From: Paraburkholderia sp. BL23I1N1
Lineage (GTDB): Bacteria > Pseudomonadota > Gammaproteobacteria > Burkholderiales > Burkholderiaceae
DNA length: 64,000 nt
Direction: 5' to 3'
NCBI RefSeq assembly: GCF_003610295.1
Contig: NZ_RAPV01000001.1
Coordinates: 6,138,001 to 6,202,000 of the forward strand
Under the pieces are notes generated by a model. The model had not been told where the DNA came from and did not search any database. It saw only the letters and a list, made by a program, of their open reading frames with translations. Position numbers and translations under genes: made by a program. Shown piece by piece: positions 26,157 through 35,337 of this stretch (positions within the stretch are counted from its first letter, which is position 1; each line of letters begins with the position of its first letter).

Positions 26157-26903
26157 TCAACTGAAGAACTCAACCGCACCCGTTGCAAGGTTGTACATCG
26201 CACCGGCAATCTTGATCGTGCCGCTGGTTTCCAGCTCCGCGAGCACCGGGCTATCCTTACGAATGCCTGCTATGGTCAACTCGACGTTCTTACGCGCCAC
26301 GGCGTCCACGAAAGCGTAGTTCGTCGCAGAACGATCACCTGCGTAGGTCGTCGCCTGCACCGCGGGTTTGATCCTGGCCAACAATCCGGTGAGATTGCCT
26401 AGTTCGGCGTTGGCAATGGCGCCCTTGACGGCGCCACACTTTGTGTGACCCATTACCAGGACTACTTTTGCACCAGCCAGTTTGCATGCGAACTCCATGC
26501 TGCCAAGAATGTCGTTGTTTTCGACGTTGCCAGCGACACGGCAATTGAAGATATCACCGATGCCGAGATCCATGATCACTTCAGCTGGCGCGCGCGAGTC
26601 GATACAACTAAGCAGCACGGCCGCGGGATACTGTCCATTCGCGCTCGCCCTCTGCTCGTTCAAGTAATTGCGGGCTTTCCGCTCGCCCTTCCGAAAGCGC
26701 GCGTTCCCTCGCTTCATTGCCTCGATGATCTGCTCTGGTGTCATGCTTTCGCGCTGCGCCTTGGTCAACGCATCGGCGTATGCCGGACCCGCGAAGAGAG
26801 TGCCGCCGGTGAGCCCGAGCACGGCCGCGGTGCCGGTTAGCCTGAGAAAATTCCGCCGGCCTGAGCCGTCGTTGGGTCGAAGAAACTCATATGTGTCGCA
26901 CAT
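26157..26903 (-). CDS. Beta carbonic anhydrase with Tat signal peptide
   Basis: The product has 248 residues from the ATG at 26903, which has AGGAA upstream; a longer frame from 27125 adds unrelated sequence. A twin-arginine signal (RRNFLRL at 16-22, followed by a hydrophobic stretch ending in AYA) indicates export of the folded enzyme. Zn ligands and the Asp/Arg dyad are all present: C100 and D102-S-R104 in SCIDSRAP, H153 and C156 in GHTKCGAVKGA. It hydrates CO2 to bicarbonate, presumably in the periplasm. There is no operon partner: a long gap with IS debris lies upstream, and the hairpin at 26107 lies just downstream. Confidence 0.93.
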   Translation of the reverse strand: MCDTYEFLRPNDGSGRRNFLRLTGTAAVLGLTGGTLFAGPAYADALTKAQRESMTPEQIIEAMKRGNARFRKGERKARNYLNEQRASANGQYPAAVLLSCIDSRAPAEVIMDLGIGDIFNCRVAGNVENNDILGSMEFACKLAGAKVVLVMGHTKCGAVKGAIANAELGNLTGLLARIKPAVQATTYAGDRSATNYAFVDAVARKNVELTIAGIRKDSPVLAELETSGTIKIAGAMYNLATGAVEFFS

Positions 26904-27194
26904 GAATTCATTTCCTTTTTGACAATCGTATATCGAATCCGGCACCAACGTTACGCTTCGAACGCGCCCCAGGTCTTTGCCCGGCGCTCGTGACAGGCAA
27001 ACGTAAATTCGCTGCGATGCCCGACGACCAGCGGTGCCTTTACGACGTATCTGAACAGAATGGGCTTCACCCGCATAAATGTCCTGGTAATTTTGAGATT
27101 GCCGAAGCCTGGGGCAGAATCCCACTGCATGATTGCGGGCGCGACATGGAGGGCATTGATAATCATATAGCCAGCCCCGCCGATGGCACCGGAA

Positions 27195-27290
27195 CGCGCG
27201 GCGGCTTTGACGAACACGTGTTTAGCAATCGCCAGCGCCGGAATCTCAGCCTTGCCCGCCGGGGCGCTGTACTACTGATCGGTGACAAGG
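27195..27290 (-). mobile_element. IS6-type transposase scar
   Basis: Read leftward, the DNA encodes a degenerate block (PAGKAEIPALAIAKHVFVKAAAR) that parallels YPAAKADIPELAHVRHVFVRAAAR of the pseudogene at 25588-26000. A stop codon replaces part of the LRSY motif, and homology ends right after KAAAR. Only about 95 bp remain. Confidence 0.65.
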
Positions 27291-27376
27291 CTTCGCCATC
27301 TCAGTCTCTCCACACACGTACCGCCTGAGTCTCGTCCTGGATCAACATCTAGAGTAGGTGGCCGCATGAAGGCAGA

Positions 27377-27398
27377 CAATGAGCCTTTGGTCCAATAG
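27377..27398 (+). promoter_or_regulatory. DosR-box-like palindrome, site 2
   Basis: The bases GAGCCTTTGGTCCAATAG preceded by CAAT match the site before the SYLF gene except in the first half of the palindrome. The site is 474 bp from the carbonic anhydrase start and 512 bp from the Na/Pi-type gene, with IS debris and tandem repeats in between, so its original target may have been separated from it. Confidence 0.5.
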
Positions 27399-27634
27399 CG
27401 TAGTGGCCCGGAGCACCTTATGCTGAACATATCCTCTCTGCACACCGTCCCTCACGATTAAACGGCTTCGGTCTATTGCCGCCAGGACGGCCGCAAGATG
27501 CTGTACTCCGCGGTTGCTGGGAGTGTCGCCCCCGGAGTTCGATGATCGCGCCAAGCTCCTGGTGCAAGCGCGGGCGGTGCACCAGTCCGGACAATGCGCA
27601 ACTGCCAGGCCGAGCGCGCTCCGCGAGATTGCGC

Positions 27635-27720
27635 GTCGGCGTCTTTGCACGTCGGCGTCTTTGCACGTCGGCGTCTTTGCACGTCGGCGTCTTTGCACGT
27701 CGGCGTCTTTGCACGTCGGC
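27635..27720. repeat. 16-bp tandem repeat, 5.4 copies
   Basis: The unit GTCGGCGTCTTTGCAC is repeated five times without a mismatch, followed by a partial GTCGGC. Because 16 is not a multiple of three, the array is read through all frames and gives Arg/Lys/Asp-rich artefact frames. Such perfect short arrays can change copy number by slippage. No spacers are present, so it is not a CRISPR array. Confidence 0.92.
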
Positions 27721-27909
27721 CGTATGCCATCCATGTCTGCAGTATGCGTTTCACGAACCTCACGCATTGCAAGCCTTGGCTACCGGTGGGACGATCGCAG
27801 ACACGATTGAACTGCATGGACCGCCGACCGTGCTATTGGGGAGCTTGAAATCAACAATCTGGAGCGCGGCCGGTTATGGGTAAGCGCTGCGAACAACCAG
27901 GAGTTTGCG

Positions 27910-28866
27910 ATGACCCCATTGCAGGGACTGTTCTCCGCAATTTCCGCAGTCATTCTTTTCTTGTATGGACTTCAAGGGTTCAGCGGCGAACTTCAAGCCG
28001 TCGGAGGCGAGGCATTGCAGGCATGGCTGGGGCGGGTGACGGCCAACCGTTGGCGCGGCTTTCTGGTCGCCGCGCTGGCCACAGCGGTCGTACAGTCGAG
28101 CAGCGCCGTTACTGCGCTCGCAGTCACCCTCGTCGATGCCTCCGTCATTTCGTTCCGGGCCAGTCTGGGCGTTTTGCTTGGTGCCAATGTAGGAACGACA
28201 GCCACTGCCTGGCTGGTTTCTTTCAAGCTCACCGGTATCGGCCCCATGTTTATCGTGCTGGGCTCGTTGATCTCGATCCTGCCCATCCGGGCGAAGGTTG
28301 TTGGGAAGGCCATCTTCTACTTTGGCCTGGTGTTCTTTGCGCTAGATCTCATCTCGACGGAACTGAAACCGCTGCAGAATCGCCAGCAGTTCAAGGATTG
28401 GCTGGCCCTCGCCGAGGCGCCGTGGATGGGCGTGCTTGCCGGCCTTGTCTTTACGGCGCTCGTCCAGTCAAGCAGTGTCACCACGGGATTGGCCATCCTT
28501 CTGGTGCAGCAAGGCGTGCTCCCGCCAGAGGCTGCAATACCGATTGTGATTGGCTCGAACGTGGGCTCTACGTCGACGGCTCTGATCGCGGGTCTCGGAA
28601 TGAGCCCTGTTGCCAGAGCCACGGCGATTACCAACTTTCTGTTCAACGCCGCTGGCGTGCTGGTTTACTTCCCATTCCTGAGACCTTTTTCGCGAGCGGT
28701 TGTGGACGCGAGCGCCAACCCTGGCATGGCCGTGGCTTGGGCACACCTCATATTCAATCTAACGGTTGCATTGGTCCTCCTCCTCACGCTGAACTGGATA
28801 GAGCCTCCTCTGCGCAGTTGGCTGCGGGTCGACGCGAAATCGCCACGGCCTGCGTCGGTGCCGTGA
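27910..28866 (+). CDS. Na+/Pi-cotransporter (NptA/PNaS) family protein
   Basis: The product has 318 residues and about eight membrane helices. The family signature, an inverted duplication around QSSS, is seen twice: TAVVQSSSAVTALAVTLVDA and TALVQSSSVTTGLAILLVQQ, each followed by the GANVGTT/GSNVGST motif. This supports sodium-coupled phosphate (or similar anion) transport. The C-terminal PhoU-like domain of longer bacterial members is missing, so it is the short form. It starts after the tandem-repeat gap and is followed by 418 bp without a gene before the YdiK-like gene on the same strand. Confidence 0.9.
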   Translation: MTPLQGLFSAISAVILFLYGLQGFSGELQAVGGEALQAWLGRVTANRWRGFLVAALATAVVQSSSAVTALAVTLVDASVISFRASLGVLLGANVGTTATAWLVSFKLTGIGPMFIVLGSLISILPIRAKVVGKAIFYFGLVFFALDLISTELKPLQNRQQFKDWLALAEAPWMGVLAGLVFTALVQSSSVTTGLAILLVQQGVLPPEAAIPIVIGSNVGSTSTALIAGLGMSPVARATAITNFLFNAAGVLVYFPFLRPFSRAVVDASANPGMAVAWAHLIFNLTVALVLLLTLNWIEPPLRSWLRVDAKSPRPASVP

Positions 28867-29284
28867 TCGCATGCTGGGGCCGACTTTTTTGCGCAATTCG
28901 GTGCGAGGCAGGCGGCGGTTAAACCAGGCGTCGCGTCTCTCGCACCAATTGGGTGTTCCTCAATGCCGTGCGACGCGTTCTGCGGGTACGTCCACGCCTG
29001 CTCTGTCCGTGGTCTCGCCTCGGACAGACGACTGAGCGTTCGTTCCGTGGAGGCGACGAGGCGAGCATGCATGTGCTGGCGGACAATTTGATGGTGTGAT
29101 CAAAGCGCTCGGCTCGCGGGGCGCCGCACTCGCCTCCCCGACTGCCCGAGCAAGCATCGCCTGGACGATGCCGACGCCGCAGGATTGCACTATTCACAGC
29201 ACTTGAATGCCCGTTCGAGTCATTCAAAGAGCAACTGGACGGCGGAGGTCCAATGCCCATTGCGTTACTGGGAATAGGCTGAAA
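28867..29284. other. Gap of 418 bp between the Na/Pi-type gene and the YdiK-like gene
   Basis: I see no supportable gene, hairpin or operator here. A leftward open frame that crosses it has Arg-rich, family-less translation and continues into the shadow of the next gene. Confidence 0.55.
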
Positions 29285-30409
29285 ATGAATGACACCCGTC
29301 CTGCCGTGGATCTTCCCCGGGTCGTGCTTGCCATCGGCACCGTGCTTCTGCTGATCGGCGGGAGCCTGTATATCCTGCTCCCTTTCGTACCGGCGTTCAT
29401 CTGGGGCACCATGATCGTCGTTACGACATGGCCTGTTCTGCTCTCGGTGCAGCATCGCCTAGGCGAGCGAAGGGGACTCGCCGTAGTGATCATGCTGCTG
29501 CTACAAGTCGTGGTGATCGTCGTTCCTGTGTTCGGCGCCATATCGACGCTCGCCGACCACGCCGCCGACATCACGGCATTCGTCAAAGGCTTGCCGGACT
29601 ACGCGCTTCCGTCGCCTCCACACTGGCTGGCGGCCATACCTGTAGTCGGCGTCCGTATTGCACACGAGTGGCAGAGCCTCTCGGACGCGGGGCCGGGCGG
29701 GGTGCTCGCAAAGCTCCAACCCTACGCTGCTATCGCGGCACGCTGGCTGCTTGCTCGCGTGAGCCAGGCAGGCTTGTTCATGCTGCATCTGCTCCTCATG
29801 CTGGTCGTGTGCGGCCTTCTTTATGCGAATGGCGAAGTCGCTGCGCGGCTGGTAACGCGCCTCGCACAGCGTGTCGCACCGTACAGAGGTACAGGTATCG
29901 TCCATCTGATCGGGCAGTCGATTCGCGCGATTGCGCTCGGCGTGGTTGTCACCGCTGTTGTGCAGGCCGCCCTCGGCGCACTCGGCATCTGGATAGCCGG
30001 CGTCCCGTTTGCAGGCGTACTGGCCGCACTCCTGCTAATCGTGTGTCTGGTGCAGATCGGGCCGTTCCTGCCATTGATGGGATGTGTCGCCTGGTTGTTC
30101 ATTCACGATGCGCGGCTCGCGGCGATCCTTTTGTTCGTCTGGTCCATCGGGGTCACCGGTCTCGACAATTTCATGCGCCCAATCCTGATCCGTCGGGCTG
30201 TCTCTTTGCCAATGATGCTCATCATTTCCGGCGTGCTTGGTGGCCTGCTTTCGATCGGCGTAGTCGGACTGTTTATCGGGCCGGTCGTTCTGGCCGTTAC
30301 CTACCATTTGCTGCTCGCCTGGATCGACACGCCAGGGGCGTCCGAAGCTGCAGCGGATACGCGGACGCCCAATCCGGCCGCCCCCCCAGCAGACACGACG
30401 CCCGATTGA
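29285..30409 (+). CDS. ydiK: AI-2E family transporter, YdiK-like
   Basis: The product has 374 residues from the ATG at 29285; a longer frame from 29207 adds a basic segment without family resemblance. The PerM/AI-2E exporter pattern is clear: two helices near the N terminus (VVLAIGTVLLLIGGSLYILL and FIWGTMIVVTTWPVLLSVQH), a central soluble part, and a C-terminal group of helices including LGALGIWIAGVPFAGVLAAL and LDNFMRPILIRRAVSLPMML. Family members move varied substrates (autoinducer-2, ions, intermediates), so the cargo is not known. It is a single gene, followed by a convergent DUF2252 gene. Confidence 0.88.
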   Translation: MNDTRPAVDLPRVVLAIGTVLLLIGGSLYILLPFVPAFIWGTMIVVTTWPVLLSVQHRLGERRGLAVVIMLLLQVVVIVVPVFGAISTLADHAADITAFVKGLPDYALPSPPHWLAAIPVVGVRIAHEWQSLSDAGPGGVLAKLQPYAAIAARWLLARVSQAGLFMLHLLLMLVVCGLLYANGEVAARLVTRLAQRVAPYRGTGIVHLIGQSIRAIALGVVVTAVVQAALGALGIWIAGVPFAGVLAALLLIVCLVQIGPFLPLMGCVAWLFIHDARLAAILLFVWSIGVTGLDNFMRPILIRRAVSLPMMLIISGVLGGLLSIGVVGLFIGPVVLAVTYHLLLAWIDTPGASEAAADTRTPNPAAPPADTTPD

Positions 30410-30635
30410 CCATAACCGTCTGGTGACGACAGTTCCTGGCGACGTGCCGATATCGACACGTCGGGCGCAGTGGATTGCAGGTTCAGACCGCCTGGATGGG
30501 ACGCTGATCAGCGACCGCCCATGGCAGCAGCACGCCGCCCAATGAGTGCGAGCATGATTGCTCTCCATCCGACATTCTTTGTGGGGCTTATCAACGGCCG
30601 CGTCGCCCGTGGGTGTTTCCCCGCGCGACTCATTG

Positions 30636-32063
30636 CTACTCTTCGAAGATTGCCTTCACCTTTCCGCCTTCGATCGCACGCTTTAGTGCAGCGTGGTCCG
30701 CTTCAGTTTGGTCTGCGTACGCAACCGAAAAAATGGCAAGCGCCTTGTCGAACGCGTCGCTCTTGCCCAGATATCCGCTAATGATGGAGGGATCCCCGGA
30801 GCGCGCGTGAGAGAGCGCGAGCGACCAGCCGCACCAGTCAGCGAATAGGCACATCTCGGCCTTGTCGAACGCATCGACGGGGAACTTGATTTTGACGTCC
30901 CGGAGTTGGCGCACGTAGTAATGTCGCCCCGACCCTCCCTTCGTCCATCCCAGAAAGATGTCACTCGAAGGCTGCATGAGCCGGTGACCATTCACGACGC
31001 GCTCCCCATGGTTTGGGTAGACGCTTTTGCCCGCATGGGTCTCCAGAACCGAGGCTCGCGCTTCTTTGACCTGGAGCAGGAGCGGATCTCCCGCACCGTC
31101 CATCAGTAACCCAATCCAGCAGCGGGTGCCGACGCTGCCGACACCGACAACCTTGATTGCGACGTCCAGCAGCCTGTAGTGATCGAGCATCACGCGGCAG
31201 GCTGGAGTCAGACTTTCGCGGTAACGGGCGAAGACATTCGCGATTCGGGAATCAATTTGCCCTGCGCGGTGCCCTTTCAGGCGAAAGATGGTTGGAGGCT
31301 GTTCCTTGATGAGTGCAGTGTGCCCCGAACCCTGCACGAGCTTGGGAAAGATGTCCTCAGTGATACAGGTCTCACGTTCCTTCGCGAGCCGTTTGACGGC
31401 TCGACGGCGGATGGTCGGATCCACGATGGTCGAAATCAGCATTTCGGTTTCGAGGGCAAAATACCAGCGGTCGAGCGATTTCATTTCGCCGAATTCGGCC
31501 ATGTGTTCGCGATACGACCGAACGCAGGTGAGGACCGTGTCCTGGGCGGCGGATTCACTCAGGCCATTATTTCGACAGGCAATCACGAAGCTCGCAGTGA
31601 GGCGTTTGAGATCCCACTCCCAGGCGGCCGCGAGCGTCTCGTCGAGATCGTTAATCGCGAATATGACGTTGCGCTCCGGTGTGGCAAAACCACGGAAGTT
31701 GACGAGGTGCGCATCACCGCAGCACTGGACACGCACGCCGGTGCTTGGCATGGATGCCAGGTCTTCCGCCATATTGAGCGCCGCCCCGCGGTAAAAGGTG
31801 AAAGGCGATTGCGCCATGCGCCCGTGGCGCAGGGGAATCAGGTCCGTGAGGCGCCCCTTGTTGGACTCCTGCACCAGATCCACAGGATCCGGCCGGTCAG
31901 AAGGCGCGTTCCAGGTCGCATGAAACTCCCGGGGAATCTTCTTGCGCAGGGCCTTGCCTATGGCACGGCGTTCCGCCCGTGAAAGATGCTGGCTGACGAC
32001 AGTTGGCGATCCGGACTCGGCCTGCCCTGCGCCTTCGAGCGGTTCCAATGACTCCGTGTGCAT
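30636..32063 (-). CDS. DUF2252 domain protein
   Basis: The product has 475 residues and is soluble. Conserved blocks of this kinase-fold-like family are FTFYRGAALNMAEDLASMPS, VQCCGDAHLVNFRGFATPER, NVIFAINDLDETLAAAWEWD, VVGVGSVGTRCWIGLLMDGA and LFADWCGWSLALSHARSGDP. The DAHxxNF and NDxDE elements resemble the catalytic loop and metal-binding positions of aminoglycoside-phosphotransferase-like kinases, but no substrate is established. A dyad CCTAAGTTTAGG lies 26-37 bp before the ATG and could be an operator. The gene is divergent from the K+ channel gene at 32256. Confidence 0.9.
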   Translation of the reverse strand: MHTESLEPLEGAGQAESGSPTVVSQHLSRAERRAIGKALRKKIPREFHATWNAPSDRPDPVDLVQESNKGRLTDLIPLRHGRMAQSPFTFYRGAALNMAEDLASMPSTGVRVQCCGDAHLVNFRGFATPERNVIFAINDLDETLAAAWEWDLKRLTASFVIACRNNGLSESAAQDTVLTCVRSYREHMAEFGEMKSLDRWYFALETEMLISTIVDPTIRRRAVKRLAKERETCITEDIFPKLVQGSGHTALIKEQPPTIFRLKGHRAGQIDSRIANVFARYRESLTPACRVMLDHYRLLDVAIKVVGVGSVGTRCWIGLLMDGAGDPLLLQVKEARASVLETHAGKSVYPNHGERVVNGHRLMQPSSDIFLGWTKGGSGRHYYVRQLRDVKIKFPVDAFDKAEMCLFADWCGWSLALSHARSGDPSIISGYLGKSDAFDKALAIFSVAYADQTEADHAALKRAIEGGKVKAIFEE

Positions 32064-32255
32064 GTTACCCCCTCAAACTTACCACTACCCTAAGTTTAGG
32101 CCAGCCTCTGGAATTGATGCTGTTCGGGCAACCTGATGCACGAGGCAACGTTGGCCGCTATGCTCAGGCCCGGAGGTCTGCCTTCCCAGCCGTCCGTCGA
32201 TTGACGGAATGCGAACCGCTGGTTCGTCGTAGAATTGCGAAGGCACAATTCATCA

Positions 32256-33362
32256 ATGGATCCCAACGTGGGAACCGAGCGCCAACGACCAGCCCCTCGT
32301 TTTCGCCTATCGCTGCGGGCTCGTGCGGCGTGGCAGGTGCCGCGCACCCGGACACTGTTCACACGTCCCAGTGCTTCACCGCAGCGTGTGTTGCTGCAAC
32401 GCTTCTACTTCGTCGCCGGACTATGCGCGCTCGCGTTCCTCGTGCTGTACTTCGACCGTGACGAACTGCGCGACGCAGAAAACCGAACGCTCGGCATGAT
32501 CGACGTGGCGTACTTCACGATGGTCACCGTCGCGACCGTTGGCTATGGCGACGTCGTGCCGGTCACGGCACGAGCGCGGATGATCGTTTCATTCTTCATT
32601 GTGCCGATTCGCATCGTCATTTGGTTCGTCTTTCTGGGTACTGCGTATCAGTTAGTCATTCAACGTGTCATCGAGGAATTCCGCATGGGACGGCTACAGA
32701 AACAATTGCGCGATCACGTTGTCGTCTGCGGCTATGGGCTGACTGGTTCTGTCGCCGTGCGCGAGTTGCTGGAAAGCGGCGTCGATCCAGGGTCAATCGT
32801 GGTGATTGATCAGCAGGAGGCGGCACTGGAAGCGGCGACCGCACTCGGGGTCACCGGCCTGCTCGGCGACCCGTCGCGCGAAAGCGTGTTGCAACAGGCC
32901 CAGGTACGCGCAGCGAAAGCTGTAATCATCGCCGTTTCGGACGATCCAACCGCGATCCTCCTTACCCTCAGCGTCCGCAGCATCGCTCCGTCGACCAAGG
33001 TCGTCGTCCGGATTCAGGAGCACGTTTTTCAACGGCAATTGCGCCAGGCGGGCGCCGACGTCATCGTCTCGTCCACCAAGATCGGAGGGCTGCTACTCGC
33101 CGATGGGGTGCAAAGCCGCTACCTCGTTCCATTCATCAACGACTTGCTATCGACCCGTGGCCGCGTGAGCCTGGTCGAAAGGCCCGCTGCACAGCACGAG
33201 GTAGGCTGCGCGACCAACGCGGTCGCGAGCGCCATCGTTATCGGACTGGTTCGCGACGGAAACGTCCTTTCGTTCTATCGGGACGCACACTGCACAATCA
33301 ATCAGGGTGACACGCTTATCGTTATTCAATCGATGCGTACAACGGGAACCGCCCGCGAGTGA
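32256..33362 (+). CDS. Potassium channel with RCK (TrkA-N) domain
   Basis: The product has 368 residues from the ATG at 32256; a TTG at 32235 would add seven. After a basic N terminus come two membrane helices (LLQRFYFVAGLCALAFLVLY and IVSFFIVPIRIVIWFVFLGT) that flank a pore loop with the K+ selectivity filter TVATVGYGDVVP. The cytoplasmic part is a Rossmann RCK_N domain (VVVCGYGLTGSVAVRELLES) followed by an RCK_C-like domain (GCATNAVASAIVIGLVRDGN). The architecture is that of MthK/Kch-type ligand-gated K+ channels. It is convergent with the CPA2 antiporter gene at 33459, which has no RCK domain of its own. Confidence 0.92.
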   Translation: MDPNVGTERQRPAPRFRLSLRARAAWQVPRTRTLFTRPSASPQRVLLQRFYFVAGLCALAFLVLYFDRDELRDAENRTLGMIDVAYFTMVTVATVGYGDVVPVTARARMIVSFFIVPIRIVIWFVFLGTAYQLVIQRVIEEFRMGRLQKQLRDHVVVCGYGLTGSVAVRELLESGVDPGSIVVIDQQEAALEAATALGVTGLLGDPSRESVLQQAQVRAAKAVIIAVSDDPTAILLTLSVRSIAPSTKVVVRIQEHVFQRQLRQAGADVIVSSTKIGGLLLADGVQSRYLVPFINDLLSTRGRVSLVERPAAQHEVGCATNAVASAIVIGLVRDGNVLSFYRDAHCTINQGDTLIVIQSMRTTGTARE

Positions 33363-33458
33363 CCTGGCCGAATCCTGATCGGCAGGACGATGGCCAGCGA
33401 TTCAATCGATGCAGCCTGAATTGCAGAACATTTACAAAAAGGCTCGCTTTCCCGCCTT

Positions 33459-34673
33459 CTAACCGTCGTTCCCTGACCTCGGAACGTCGTCCTCTGCGCG
33501 GACCGACTCGCCGGAACCGGGCTGTGTCCCGGAGAAACGGCGATTCACGAGCAACAGGACCGGCGTCGTGACCATCGACAATGCAACCACCAACGTCACG
33601 ATCGACGACAGTCGCTGATCGATTGCGCGCGCAGCGAAGGATGCCGCCAGCACGACGAACGCGAACTCGCCACCTTGCGATAGCAGGATCGCGAAGTAAG
33701 CCCTCTGTTTGTCAGGCACGTCGAAACGGCGTGCCAGAAACCACATTGCGGCCGTCTTGGAACCAACGAGCGCCACCACCAGCGCCAGGATTCGTATCGG
33801 TTCGCGCGCTAACACGCCAAAATCGATGGACATGCCGACAGCGATAAAGAATAGCCCGAGCAGCAGTCCCTTGAATGGCGCCATGTCGGCTTCTATTTCG
33901 TGACGGTATTCGGAATCCGCAAGCAGGACGCCCGCGAGAAAGGCGCCCAGTGACATCGAGAGGTGGACGCTTTGCATCAACAGCGCGACGCCGATCACCC
34001 AGAGCAGCGCGAACGCGGTGAAGATCTCAGGCACCCTGGTGCGCGCAATCGCGCGCAGCGCATAGCGCAACAAAAAGCGGCCAACTAGCGCGACTGCAGC
34101 AAGCATGACTAGCGCTTTCGTCGTAGCGAGCCACGCTGGCCCCGCAGTAGTACCCATCGTCGCCGGACCGAGTAAAGGCAACAGGGCGATCAACGGGATC
34201 GCTGTCATATCCTGAAACAGCAGAATGCCAAAGCCCGCGCGCCCGGCCGGCGTATCCATCAGTTTGCGTTGCTGCAACTCTGCGATCACCATTGCGGTTG
34301 ACGAAAGCGCAAGCGCAAGGCCTCCCGTCACGCCAATCCGCCAGGGTGAACCGAAGGCGACAAAGATCGTTGTCAGAATCAACGCGCACAACGCCATCTG
34401 GATCCCGCCGTAGCCAAATATCGTGCGGCGCATCGCCCACAGTTTGCTTATATGCATTTCAAGTCCGATGACAAACATCATCAGGACGATGCCCAGCTCG
34501 GAGAAGTGCAGGATCGCGTCGACGTCGGTGATGAGCCGGAAGACCCAGGGGCCGATCAACACGCCGGCCAGGAGATAGCCCAGTACGGAGCCAAAGCCGA
34601 GCCGTACCGACAGCGGCACGACAAACAATGCCGCCGCGAGGAATATGACGGTGTCGATCAGCAGAGCTTCCAT
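33459..34673 (-). CDS. CPA2-type cation:proton antiporter, KefB-like, without RCK domain
   Basis: The product has 404 residues from the ATG at 34673; a longer frame from 34784 overlaps the pqiC stop and adds unrelated sequence. About 12 helices of the Na_H_exchanger domain are present (VLGYLLAGVLIGPWVFRLIT, ALALSSTAMVIAELQQRKLM, GILLFQDMTAIPLIALLPLL, where QD is the ion-binding helix, and LLSQGGEFAFVVLAASFAAR). E. coli KefB/KefC carry a C-terminal RCK_N domain of about 200 residues. Here the protein stops after helix 12 with a short polar tail. It lies 79 bp after pqiC in the same direction, so it may be the last gene of the pump-Pqi operon. Confidence 0.88.
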   Translation of the reverse strand: MEALLIDTVIFLAAALFVVPLSVRLGFGSVLGYLLAGVLIGPWVFRLITDVDAILHFSELGIVLMMFVIGLEMHISKLWAMRRTIFGYGGIQMALCALILTTIFVAFGSPWRIGVTGGLALALSSTAMVIAELQQRKLMDTPAGRAGFGILLFQDMTAIPLIALLPLLGPATMGTTAGPAWLATTKALVMLAAVALVGRFLLRYALRAIARTRVPEIFTAFALLWVIGVALLMQSVHLSMSLGAFLAGVLLADSEYRHEIEADMAPFKGLLLGLFFIAVGMSIDFGVLAREPIRILALVVALVGSKTAAMWFLARRFDVPDKQRAYFAILLSQGGEFAFVVLAASFAARAIDQRLSSIVTLVVALSMVTTPVLLLVNRRFSGTQPGSGESVRAEDDVPRSGNDG

Positions 34674-34752
34674 GCCGTTCGCCTGGCGAAGAACGTCGCG
34701 AGCCCTCGGACCGAAAACGGTCGAGACAGAACGGTGAGACGTGTAGTCTCCA

Positions 34753-35337
34753 TCACGGCTGCGTCCGTTCAATCGCCGCGGCAATATCGCGACTCACGGC
34801 GGCCAGAGCGCGGCTGTGCGCTGCCGCGATCGCGTCGTAACCCTGCCCGTTCAACGGCTCACGTGCGAGCGTGCGCCCTGTTAGCTGGGCAGCCTGCTTT
34901 GGGGGACGCACGGTCCACAGCGCCTCAACCGTCACTGCTTCTCCGGGCGTCACGTCGAAGCGCAGAATGTCCACGCGAACCTGCCAGGTCGACATGCCCA
35001 CGGTCTGCGGAAAAACCGATACATTGCCGGTACCCAGCAATTGCGCAAGGTCGCCGGCGAGTGCCCGCGGGATCCCGCTTTTCAGAGGCTCCCCCCAACG
35101 TGCGAATTCGTTCAGGGCAACCTCGTTGGGACTGACTCGCGTCACCATCTGCGGACGGTCGATCAACTCCGGCAGCGTCACCGGACCCACGACGATGCTG
35201 ATCGGGACGGCAGGCCCACTGCGTTCGAGCGCGGTATCCGAGCTCAGGGTGTAAAAGACCGCCTTTGGCGAGCCGGTGCAACCAGCGAACTGTCCAACCG
35301 CGAGCGCGGCAATCAGGAACAGGATTGAGCGCATCAT
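34753..35337 (-). CDS. pqiC: PqiC-type lipoprotein (ABC-type transport auxiliary, DUF330)
   Basis: The product has 194 residues. A signal peptide with a lipobox at GQFAGC (Cys20) makes it a lipoprotein, probably anchored in the outer membrane. DUF330 blocks are FYTLSSD, SIVVGPVTLPELIDRPQMVT and ARWGEPLKSGIPRALAGDLA. PqiC binds the tip of the PqiB needle and completes a trans-envelope lipid-transport path in E. coli. It overlaps pqiB by 4 bp (ATGA type), so the two are translationally coupled. Confidence 0.92.
   Translation of the reverse strand: MMRSILFLIAALAVGQFAGCTGSPKAVFYTLSSDTALERSGPAVPISIVVGPVTLPELIDRPQMVTRVSPNEVALNEFARWGEPLKSGIPRALAGDLAQLLGTGNVSVFPQTVGMSTWQVRVDILRFDVTPGEAVTVEALWTVRPPKQAAQLTGRTLAREPLNGQGYDAIAAAHSRALAAVSRDIAAAIERTQP

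Larger units (their letters stand above)
26904..27909. other. Gap of 1.0 kb with IS debris, one operator-like site and tandem repeats
   Basis: No protein gene can be supported. The stretch holds an IS6-type scar (about 27195-27290), a palindromic site (27377-27398) and five 16-bp tandem repeats (27635-27720). Open frames across the repeats are artefacts of the repeat. A half-site CTATTGG occurs at about 27830, 70-80 bp before the Na/Pi-type gene. Confidence 0.65.

Noticed and set aside
27635..27720. Possible CRISPR array from the 16-bp repeats
   Set aside because: Repeats are head to tail without spacers and shorter than any known CRISPR repeat; no cas gene is present.
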